A stretch of 35,206 nucleotides of DNA from Asterionellopsis glacialis. Its lineage: Eukaryota; Bacillariophyta; Plagiogrammaphyceae; Rhaphoneidales; Asterionellopsidaceae. The position numbers and the translations under genes were made by a program. The notes under the pieces are model-generated. The model made no database searches, was not told the DNA's origin, and was given only the letters and a program-made list of their open reading frames with translations. The DNA lies in contig WKLE02003349.1 of NCBI GenBank assembly GCA_014885115.2, positions 1 through 35,206 of the forward strand. Reading direction: 5' to 3'. Shown in pieces: positions 1 to 8,597 of this stretch (position 1 is its first letter; every line of letters starts with the position of its first letter).

Positions 1-677
1 GAAAGCGTTCTGTAACGGCTGATTATTGACTAAATAGTCTGTCTGTCACCCGTTTTCTCGAAATCCCCGGATCCTCCTGGTGAGGTTCATAGCATAAAAA
101 GGCCTTTCTGCTTTAAGTTGGGATCTCGTGAGTTCCTGCGGATTTTTGGACCCACCCAATAAACTACGTCTATGCTGCAGCGGTTATTATTATAATAGCT
201 ACAATTTTATTTCGCGTGGATTGGAGGTAGCAAAATAATTGTGGCATATAAAAATATTGTTTTATTACGCACGGTACTCCAACTGGGGAATAATGATCAC
301 ATAGATCATCATGATAATACCAGGTACAGCTTCAAGAAGAAAGAATCTTCGAAAATCTATGGAAAATCCTATTTACTTACTACTTAAGAAAGACTTTTCC
401 ACATGTAAAGTACTCTAGCTACAAGGTAGGACTAGTCTATAGGAACCAGATGCTGATTCCCGGCCTAACCCCTATCTGGGACCCCGGAAACACGCCGGCC
501 AGACATGGACTGACGTCAGCACATCTGACTGTTATCAGGAGAGCAACTGGAAGCATAATGGCCGAAACGGTTCACGGATTCAAATCCCAGCAGAATAATG
601 TCAAACATTCCTCATAAATTAATTACGTCATGTTTAACACCACTTCCTGTGTTTTTCTCTTCATCACCAGAAGTCTA

Positions 678-703
678 CCAGGTACCTGGTACCAGGTACC
701 TGG
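678..703. repeat. 26-bp perfect palindrome of GGTACC units
   Basis: Two copies of the 12-base palindrome CCAGGTACCTGG are joined by TA, and the whole 26 bases read the same on both strands. It contains three GGTACC sites spaced 7 bp apart. It lies in noncoding DNA. Shorter versions of the same motif occur elsewhere between genes, for example at 16465, 31650 and 31677. Confidence 0.9.
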
Positions 704-2201
704 CAGCTGACTGGGAATCAATACAACCTAATCTTCTAGAAGGACATCCTTTTTTTGGAAATTGGCCGGCTGGCGCGCGCTCTCTACAACTTGGTTTCAC
801 CTTATCCAGGAGACATTAAAGGAACAATGACTCACGTAGAAGTAAACCTTGTATTTCGTTCTTCCCTTTCTTCTTCTCCTGAAACTTCTTCTGGTACTCC
901 AACACCCCCAAGTTTGGAAATGATAAGATTTGTTTTTTTGAAAAGATCTTTTTTTAGTTCAAACCTATTATCTTCATTTTTATGTCTCAATGGCTGCTCA
1001 CATTTACTATCTCTACCTTTTCCCCTTTTCTTTCTAGGATTGACAATCAACTTTTCATAGAATCTAGAGCAGTTATTACATCAAATCAACTTGGGGATCC
1101 AACAGTTTAAGTACGATGCAAACTTGGAACTGCAATGCAATTAACTAACTTTTGCAGCTATCAATACATCCTCTACAAGATCCGTTTCCTCTTTTGTTCC
1201 ATTACCGCATGAAATATATTTGATGTTGTTGGAAGGTTGTCGATTATGGTTTTCTTCATCTATTGGTCATCCATTTTCATCTTTCTCTTTTCTCCCCTTA
1301 TTGGTCAATTATACAAAATAACAAAAAAAGTTCAATAAACATGAAGAGAAGTATGTGATGCATCTTCAGTAACTTTTGCATCAAACATTTTTATAAGAAA
1401 GATGATCAGGCTGGATTATTGTTGGCTCATAATTAGGTTCTGCAGGGAAGTTCCACCAAAAGTAATAATTGACAAAAATTGACATTAAACAAAATGATCA
1501 TGACATCAGTCTCATCTGACACTACTTTTGGATGACATCACTGTACAAAAGTTCTGGAAGAAAAAGAGGAACAAATAAAATTACCATCATCAGGAAGATA
1601 AACCTGCTGTTCCCAAACATTGGCTCTGACATGTAGTTGCTTCTTGGCAGACATGATTCAAATAACAATCAACTATTGGTCAAAACAATGAGAGTAATGA
1701 GGTTGGTTGTTGTTTGTTCTTTTTGATTGTGGTTGCTACAGGAGCTCTTCATTGCCGTTGTTGTCACCGTCATCTCATGCTCGTCACTTTACAAAGAACA
1801 CCTTGTGTTACAGCCCATATTAACATGTAAAGTCTGTATGTGCATTATTAAAAAAAATGTTGGTGCAACTGTACAATTCTATGTAGTATGGTACAAAGTA
1901 GGTCTTAAGTGGTTATTTTCCCATTAAGCCATGCATATACAATATCTGGAGGCCTGGGGGACAATTGTTTTCCAATTTGTAGTAGTAACTTGAAAAAGTT
2001 TATTTGAAGTCTTCCAAGAAACTTCTAAAATCCCCAAGTGAGGAAATATTTTTGATTGTCCCAAAAAACAGGCCCACTAATAGCCTTTTTATAGCCTTAA
2101 ACTATCCTAATGCTAGGCTCATTTTTACTAAAATCCAATCTCTTTGCCTTTGTAAAACTTGGTACAGACCTACAACAGATATCAATTTGCTGAGTAAAAC
2201 A

Positions 2202-2217
2202 GTCCTAATGTTAGGAC
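2202..2217. repeat. Perfect inverted repeat, 7-bp arms (CCTAA/TTAGG type)
   Basis: The arms GTCCTAA and TTAGGAC are separated by TG. The core, CCTAA-2 nt-TTAGG, is the same as that of the larger palindrome at 3458-3481 read on the other strand. An imperfect relative (CCTAATGCTAGG) lies at 2106-2117. Confidence 0.8.
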
Positions 2218-3457
2218 CATCACTCAGCCACACAAATTCTATGTCAAATTTCTAGTATGTGATGTATGCTCTATTTGCTGTTATAACTTTTGCTGCTGCT
2301 TTATGCAATATGTGCTTTATAAGTTGGTTTCAATTGCTTATTTTTGCATGGCTGCACTGTGCTAAATACATGTGTAGTTGCACACTAATGACAATGGCAG
2401 AACAACAAACAGTAGTGATGCAGCAAAGCACTTCTGTGCGGCCACGTCGCTACCATATATGTATTCCTTGTACAAAATCATGCTGGTCAATTGTTGTGTT
2501 TTGAAAGTGTCTTGCACACTAATTTGGGCTGCTGCTGTTACACTGTGTTCAACAAAACTTGTTTTTTGAGTGATTTTGAGTGTTTGTGAAGGCACTGCCA
2601 GTGTTTTTTTATCACTATGATTTTTTTTTGTTTCTCTCACCACCTTGCTATTTTTTATTTATTGCATTATATATCATAGGCAGAAGTCACAGCAGGTGGA
2701 TTTTGGCCATTGCATTGGTGTGCAATTTCATCAGAATAAAAAATTGGATATTATTTGACAAAACATAAGAAGAGCTGTGTTTGGAACTTTTACAAGTATC
2801 TGATACCTTACATATGTCCACAATAAGCTAATTTCAATGAAATGATACAAACGAAAAGATAGTGCAAGAGGGGATGGCTAATGCCTGTGTTCAAAGTGTA
2901 AAATGTGAACTTACATGGAGTCAACAAAAAAATTGATTTTCTAGTAGTTTTGAACACTACAACTATACGGTACCACAACTCCGATGCCAACAATAAACCA
3001 TTGAAAAATCTCTAGAACAAGGCAGTGTTTTTAATACAATAATGAAAATGCAGATTATTAAAAACAGATTATTGAAAGCTAGGGTGCCAGCAAAATAATA
3101 AAATACCTTCATATTTTTTTAGTTTCATGTGACAAGTGACAAACCAGAAACGACAATCAACCTACATGAATAATCTAAGCCCAACCAAAATTAAAATTTA
3201 TTTTCCTACTTTTCCTTTTGTTGTTATATTGTTGTGCAATTAGTTGATTGTTACTTATTAGGAGAGTAGCCTTGATTTTGATGTGATCACTCTCGTGATA
3301 TTCATTTCATCTTGGCGAAATAAAATCAAAGTAAAATCTAGCTCCTGTAGCATGCGGACAGTAAGTACCAGTACTTTGAAAGGTTAATACAAACCAATCT
3401 GTGGCGTTATATGATTGGTCAACACTTCAATATATGACGTCACCTTGATTTACATTG

Positions 3458-3481
3458 AACGGGCCTAACATTAGGCCCGTT
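3458..3481. repeat. Perfect inverted repeat, 11-bp arms, followed by T run
   Basis: The arms AACGGGCCTAA and TTAGGCCCGTT are separated by only CA, and four further T follow. It looks like a bacterial intrinsic terminator, but in this eukaryotic context it is more likely a cruciform-prone palindrome or the end of a small repeat. No coding region leads into it on either strand. Confidence 0.85.
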
Positions 3482-4004
3482 TTTCGTATTGAAAGAGATC
3501 TTCAGGTTTTCAGTACAGATCTTGCGTTTTTGTTATACTTCGTTGTACTTCCGGAATTTCGAAGTTTGCCGGGATTCTCTGGTAGAATATTACTATCCCC
3601 ATCTCTAAACAAGTAAAATGCGAACCCTGATGGATGCTTTTTTGAGTGATTTCACCACTTATCCTGCAGGATGATTTTTCTTGACACATGATGATGTTCT
3701 CACTCACTTCAAAACAGAACATACAACACGACTAAAATCTGATCTAAGAGATTATAGTTTGTTTACTTGACTTCCCGGGATTGTTTCCATCCGCGGTTTC
3801 ATCGACAAATAACCACACAACAAAAATCAAAACCAGAAAGTTATTCGTGGGCAAACTTTCAAAGAGGTGCATGCGAGTAGTATACAAAGAAAACACACAG
3901 AACATACAAACTACTCTGGCTCTTTCATCGATTTCGAAAGAAAGAATTTATAAGATTGTACAAAAAAATCTAATTTACACAACGGCGGTGAGAAGAAGAC
4001 AACC

Positions 4005-4967
4005 ATGATGTCGTCGTCAATTCGTGACAACAACGATGCACATGACGACCAGGCAGATTTGTTACAACAACAGGGGTACACACCTTTGTATGTATCAAGA
4101 GAAGATAGCAACATGGCAAGTAGTGACCTTGAATTCGGGTCATTTAATCAACATTCTTCATCATATGATCAACTTCCAACCATCACAGGGAGTCGCAATG
4201 AAGCTATTCCAAATCAAGAGCAACGACTACGGGATATGAAAGCTTTCCTGTCTCGTATAATGCGGATTAGCAAATGTACATGTGTAATTCTTGTGTTGAT
4301 TGTATCAACTATGTTTGTTGGTATCATGTTCGGTGCATTTATTGAACAACGATCTATAAGTCAATCTCCTACAACATTTGCTTTTTACAATTCATCCCGT
4401 GTATGTGCCACTGGTAATGATATTGGGATAGATGATTTTCTTGATGCCGATCAGCAAGTTTTAGTCCGTAAAGACACCATGAAAACATTCAATTCTAGTG
4501 AGGAAGCTCATCAGCATGAGTTTGAGGTAGTACACTGTGGTGATTGTGGTCAATGTTCTACATGGAATGATATGAGGATATTGGCAGATACAAAAACAAC
4601 ATTAACAAAACGTTCCAAGTTATGTGCTGCAAGAGGGTTCTTTGGCGGTAAAAAGGCTATTGCTAAGTGTGTTCATGATACCATCGGTTTTACAACACCA
4701 TGTCAAGATTGTTGGGTGAACGATATGATGTGTACCTTTTCCAATTGTGTTTATACCTGTTTGAAGAGTATTTACATTCTCGGTGAACGTAAAAACGTAA
4801 AGAATGGTGGTTTGAAACTCAATTCTTGCTTAGAATGCGATGAACGAATGTGTGGACCAGCGTTTCTTGATTGCGCAGGTGTCAATCGACGTCGCCTTGG
4901 TATTGAGTCAGATATACATCGAAATTTTTCCTTGGAACAATGTCATTCGGTCGATATCCATTGGTGA
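4005..4967 (+). CDS. Single-pass membrane protein with Cys-rich outer domain, unknown function
   Basis: This is a 320-aa protein I cannot assign to a named family. Residues 1-90 are polar and rich in Ser, Gln and Asp. Residues about 93-113 form one strongly hydrophobic segment, and the rest is a cysteine-rich domain. The Cys clusters are: an HCGDCGQC motif near 177-184, then CxxC-type groups around 233-252 (CQDCW, CVYTC) and 275-290 (CLECDERMC, C290). The paired spacing suggests disulphides or a metal site. A type II topology with the Cys-rich part in the lumen or outside is my inference. The first of two adjacent ATGs follows AACC, a reasonable start context. A polyadenylation-like AATAAA lies at 5024, 57 bp after the stop. 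The last ~29 codons and the 3' flank are duplicated at 8270. Confidence 0.8.
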   Translation: MMSSSIRDNNDAHDDQADLLQQQGYTPLYVSREDSNMASSDLEFGSFNQHSSSYDQLPTITGSRNEAIPNQEQRLRDMKAFLSRIMRISKCTCVILVLIVSTMFVGIMFGAFIEQRSISQSPTTFAFYNSSRVCATGNDIGIDDFLDADQQVLVRKDTMKTFNSSEEAHQHEFEVVHCGDCGQCSTWNDMRILADTKTTLTKRSKLCAARGFFGGKKAIAKCVHDTIGFTTPCQDCWVNDMMCTFSNCVYTCLKSIYILGERKNVKNGGLKLNSCLECDERMCGPAFLDCAGVNRRRLGIESDIHRNFSLEQCHSVDIHW

Positions 4968-5810
4968 TAAGATTATTGTTGTGAAGTAATGGAAATACTG
5001 TAATGTAGAACTTAGGAAACAGCAATAAAAGCATCATTATAGGATAGTAGTATATGTAGCATGTAGAACCTCAGGTCAGCGTTTTTTAAAAAAGTTATCA
5101 TAATAATGCTGTTATTCCGCCTTTTGGAAACTATTGTTTCTAGCACATGAACTAATGTATTCCCGAAACAAATGTCTCGTTCGTCAGATCCACCTTCTGC
5201 CCTGTCTGTGTCTTTCGTGACAATTACACTTTTTGATCAGACCGTTCGTCAATTCTCCTACCATCGACAACATGTACTGTGTGTGGAGTCGAGCAATTCT
5301 AGAACATCTCGACGATTAAAGCTATTGGCATAGTCAAGTGGAGTTATGTCATTGTCATCTCCCAGATTAAAATCAACTCCTAACGATTCATGTAGGTATC
5401 GACAAACATTGATATTCCCCGCTGCAGCTGCCCAATGAGCTGCTGATCGACCCTTGTTATCTTTAGCATGTGGGTCTGCACCATGCATTATCCACACCAC
5501 CATTGTCCAAAGAAGGACTAGGAGATGATGCCCATGAAGCCCACATGAGAGGTGTGCTTTTGGAAAATGTATTTGTATTCGCTATATCTTCACAACGTTC
5601 GTGGCAATGCTCTAACGTGGTGTAACAAATATTTGATGAATTACCATACTGCTACTAGTAGTATATATTGTCGTTTTGACAGAGTTCGTATGATTGTTGT
5701 TGTTACTAAAGGGTACCATCACACGTGTAGCAGGAAGTAATCCTCGACCAAACAATGCACGTAGTGCAAAGGTATGAAATCGTTCTTGTTTCTAAATTGT
5801 TATCACTTTC
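4879..5810. repeat. Segmental duplication, copy A
   Basis: This block matches 8270-9665 in the same orientation. It covers the last ~29 codons of the 320-aa gene, its 3' UTR and an ankyrin-gene remnant. The first ~600 bp differ from copy B by scattered substitutions and small indels. After that, copy A lacks about 450 bp that copy B has (roughly 9040-9495, including the ankyrin intron), and similarity resumes at about 5640-5810. Confidence 0.9.
5258..5810 (-). pseudogene. Ankyrin-repeat gene remnant (copy of 8598-10485)
   Basis: Read on the minus strand, positions 5503-5258 encode the same last ankyrin repeats as the intact gene downstream, with nearly identical residues (KDNKGRSAAHWAAAAGN and LGDDNDITPLDYANSF). 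A small TGTG insertion near 5280 changes the C-terminal tail. Upstream of it the ORF is broken: about 30 bp are replaced near 5500, ATG is inserted near 5528, and about 450 bp covering the intron and middle ankyrin repeats are missing. Similarity resumes at 5640-5810 with a piece of the central region. With frameshifts and no N-terminal half it cannot make the full protein. The remaining 81-codon frame could still be translated, but I read it as a pseudogene. Confidence 0.88.
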
Positions 5811-6311
5811 CTCTCACACATTCCTGTGCGACCTAATCTTCTCACAAATAAAAATGATTGAAAATGTGAGATGTGTGACGTAAATGTAAAAATCGGTTGG
5901 GATTAGAGGCATCTCCTATGTACCTGTACTGTACGTCGTACGTATTGATATACTGAATGCACGATTCATTTATTGCGTTCTTGCACCACGATTGACATGA
6001 CTGATCAAATGCAAAATACAGTATTGTACATGCTCTTATCTATTTCTACGAGCGTTGAAGTAGGTCCTTCAGTGTATGTAATAATGTCAATGCGAAGTCC
6101 TATTGACTGTCTGTGCAAGGCAGGATGTCAAAAGTCAGCCAGTCGCAACAGGAAGCAAAGAATTGACGGTGATGGTGTGTGAATGTGGTCGGCGTCGTCG
6201 TCGGCAAAATGGTAAATGATAGACCACAGATCACACTCGTACAACGCATAACGAGGATACTAATTACCAGGAACACAAAAATCACGGTATTGATTAGTCA
6301 TACGCAGAATC
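5811..6311. other. Intergenic, no gene seen
   Basis: This stretch lies between the ankyrin remnant and the pseudouridine synthase gene. The two ~70-codon frames here are unlike any family I know. The segment next to 6312 would serve as promoter and 5' UTR of the downstream gene. No TATA box or repeat stands out. Confidence 0.4.
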
Positions 6312-8102
6312 ATGAAAGGACGTGCTACCGCCTATTTCCTATTCCCAGCATTCTCCCTTTTTCCGTCTTCATTATTTTTTGTCCAGTCGTTTTACATTGG
6401 CGATAGTAGTGGTCGACGTGCTCATCAATTACAACCTATACGCCAATGCAAACAGCATTGGAATTTACCACAAACAGAAATTATAAGAAGACGGAGCAGT
6501 ATACATGGCCATGAAGATGGAAAGCTGGGATCTGAAAATGCATTCATCAAAAATTGGACGCAGGTGGTTTGTCAAGACCAAGTCGAGGGAGACGCCATCA
6601 AAGAACAACCATACTGGAGGTATCAGATAACTCAGCAATTTCCTCCGTATCAGCATTATCAAAATTGCTCAATAAAAACATTATCCAGGGTTCTTGTGGA
6701 CGATTGGAATGCCTACCCTACAGTTTCTCAAGTTCGTAAGGCATGTCGTGAGGAAAGGATTGTAATATTCCGACAAAACATCAATTCCACCAATAATGCA
6801 TCGAGCAAACAGATATCAAAAACGGAAATAGAAAATGTACACAAAAATCTATCTAATGGAACAACGGTGGTGGTTGTTGGGGTGCCAAATTTGATTTTAC
6901 GAGAAAATGATGTAGTTGCAACGCTGACTAGAGTACCTGATAAATATTACCCACCAGAGAAAACTGGATACATTCGACCACCTCCAACATTCTACACCAC
7001 TCATGAACTGTTATTGGATAGTCACGATGTATGCTCTTTACAACCAACAAGCGTTGGCATGCATCCCCCGCAAGTTATTTATCAAGATGACCACATTGCA
7101 CTTATCAACAAACCTGAAAATCTAACAACAATTGGTGATTCAAAGAAACGTGATGATTTACAATCAATTTTGCCGTTTGTTTTAAACCCACCATGCTTAT
7201 CATCAAACCAACCAAACAAAAAAAACAATGGTGGCGATGAATTGAAACTGCCACGACCCATTCATCGCTTGGATCGAAAAACCAGTGGCCTCGTCTTGGT
7301 GGGAAAAACAAATCGCGCCATTAAATATTGGAGTATGTGTTTTTCCAAACGAAAAGTAAAAAAGACGTATATAGCTTTAGTTCTAGATGAAAATGGCACT
7401 ACAATTGATACGAACATACGGAGATCCTCTGTTGACTCAGCACCAAGTACAGCAATTGAAGAAGAAAATTATGGTAATGACGACAACCAAAGTAATGGGC
7501 AAAGTCATCCAAATACATCAAGTTGGAATGTTATAGAGTATCCTATTGATGGCAAACCTGCCATGACAAAGTGGCGTGTTTTGGAAAGCTCTAAAGCATC
7601 ATGTTCCTCCATATCTTTAGAAGGTGACCAATGTAGCTGTAACAAAACTAAAACGAATGGAAGCAGACTACACCTATTGGAAGTGCGACCAAGTTCCGGA
7701 CGATACCATCAGATTCGACGTCATTTGTCATATTGTCTAGGGTGCGCTATTGTAGGTGATGCCAAGTATGATGGCGGCAGTTTGCTTGCCAAGACCTTGC
7801 GAACAAATGGCATGTTCCTCTGTGCAGCTGGTATTGAATACCAGTATCCTTCATCCTTATTTGAAGCACGAAAAGATCGCGACCAATTACTATCATCACC
7901 ATTGTCACGTTGCAACTCAAATAATTCTGCCCAAAATGTTAGACATCAAATTGTTAAAAGAAGCACTGCTCAGTGGTGCATTTCACAATCACACAAAGAT
8001 GGCGAAACTAGAACCATGATCGCAGCGATCCCTTTGCCATTTAAATTTTTGGATTTGCTAAGCAAATGGCCATACATTGAACGAAATAACACTACATGCT
8101 AA
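6312..8102 (+). CDS. RluA/TruC-type RNA pseudouridine synthase
   Basis: A 596-aa enzyme expected to isomerise uridine to pseudouridine in rRNA or tRNA. The family's motif II is clear (HRLDRKTSGLVLVGK from residue 318; catalytic Asp about 321). The C-terminal motif is also present (LEVRPSSGRYHQIRRHL near 455-472, then VGDAKYDGG). The HQIRRH form resembles the TruC side of the family. Residues ~280-295 (YQDDHIALINKPENL) match motif I. Residues ~125-215 look like an S4-type RNA-binding domain (VRKACREERIVIF ... LRENDVV). A low-complexity insert of about 50 residues splits the catalytic domain. The first ~26 residues are hydrophobic and end FVQS-FYIG. A Phe right after a signal-peptide-like stretch recalls the plastid presequences of secondary-plastid algae, so an organellar target is possible but unproven. 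The gene sits between the two copies of the segmental duplication. Confidence 0.9.
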   Translation: MKGRATAYFLFPAFSLFPSSLFFVQSFYIGDSSGRRAHQLQPIRQCKQHWNLPQTEIIRRRSSIHGHEDGKLGSENAFIKNWTQVVCQDQVEGDAIKEQPYWRYQITQQFPPYQHYQNCSIKTLSRVLVDDWNAYPTVSQVRKACREERIVIFRQNINSTNNASSKQISKTEIENVHKNLSNGTTVVVVGVPNLILRENDVVATLTRVPDKYYPPEKTGYIRPPPTFYTTHELLLDSHDVCSLQPTSVGMHPPQVIYQDDHIALINKPENLTTIGDSKKRDDLQSILPFVLNPPCLSSNQPNKKNNGGDELKLPRPIHRLDRKTSGLVLVGKTNRAIKYWSMCFSKRKVKKTYIALVLDENGTTIDTNIRRSSVDSAPSTAIEEENYGNDDNQSNGQSHPNTSSWNVIEYPIDGKPAMTKWRVLESSKASCSSISLEGDQCSCNKTKTNGSRLHLLEVRPSSGRYHQIRRHLSYCLGCAIVGDAKYDGGSLLAKTLRTNGMFLCAAGIEYQYPSSLFEARKDRDQLLSSPLSRCNSNNSAQNVRHQIVKRSTAQWCISQSHKDGETRTMIAAIPLPFKFLDLLSKWPYIERNNTTC

Positions 8103-8269
8103 ATTGTGGATATTTTCTTGAGTCGTATGAGATTAGTCCATTGTATCATAAAATATGACATTCAAGGGGTGATTTGCGTTTCCTTCAATTTGGTGCGATG
8201 ACAGTCGTTTCACCCTAGCTGTTTTAAGTTCTCTTCGGGTACCAATATTTGCATACCTTCATTAGCTTC

Positions 8270-8358
8270 GTGTCAATCGACGTCGCCTTGGTATTGAGTC
8301 AGATGTACATAGAAATTCTTCCTTGGAACGATGTCATTCGGTCGATATCCATTGGTGA
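8270..8358 (+). pseudogene. 3' fragment of the Cys-rich membrane protein gene
   Basis: These bases encode the last ~29 residues of the 320-aa protein with a few substitutions (VNRRRLGIESDVHRN ... CHSVDIHW, stop). No frame upstream continues into the rest of the gene. The preceding sequence is unrelated, so this is a truncated remnant left at the edge of the duplicated block. Confidence 0.88.
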
Positions 8359-8597
8359 TAAGATTATTGTTGTGAAGTAATGGAAATACTGTAATGTAGA
8401 ACTTAGGAAACAGCAATAAAAGCATCATTATAGGATAGTAGAATTCAGGCCAGCGTTTTTTTTTAAATATATCATAGTAATGCTGTTATTCCGCCTTTTG
8501 GAAACTATTGTTTCTAGCACATGAACTAATGTATTCCCGAAACAAATGCCTCGTTCGTCAGATCCACCATCTGCCCTGTCTGTGTCTTTCGTGACAA

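Larger units (their letters stand above)
1..4004. other. Gene-poor AT-rich region
   Basis: No open frame here looks like a conserved gene. The frames are short, low in complexity (Ser/Phe/Leu-rich or Lys-rich) and overlap each other on opposite strands. The stretch contains a 26-bp GGTACC-type palindrome near 678, palindromes built on CCTAA/TTAGG near 2106, 2202 and 3458, and many short A/T runs. About 250 bp just before 4005 would hold the promoter and 5' UTR of the next gene, but I see no clear TATA box. A weakly enolase-like reading around 1060-1120 was not strong enough to call. Confidence 0.5.

Noticed and set aside
530..600. tRNA-like T-arm sequence (GATTCAAATCCC)
   Set aside because: The stem next to the loop does not pair and no acceptor or anticodon arm could be placed.
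832..1050. Basic 72-codon minus-strand frame
   Set aside because: Low complexity, overlapped by an equally long forward frame, no domain recognised.
1060..1130. Weak resemblance to an enolase N-terminus (LGDPTV near 1090)
   Set aside because: Too short, interrupted by a stop right after the motif, and no downstream enolase motifs.
3458..3486. Bacterial-style intrinsic terminator
   Set aside because: Hairpin plus T run fits in form, but the window is eukaryotic and no transcribed unit ends there.
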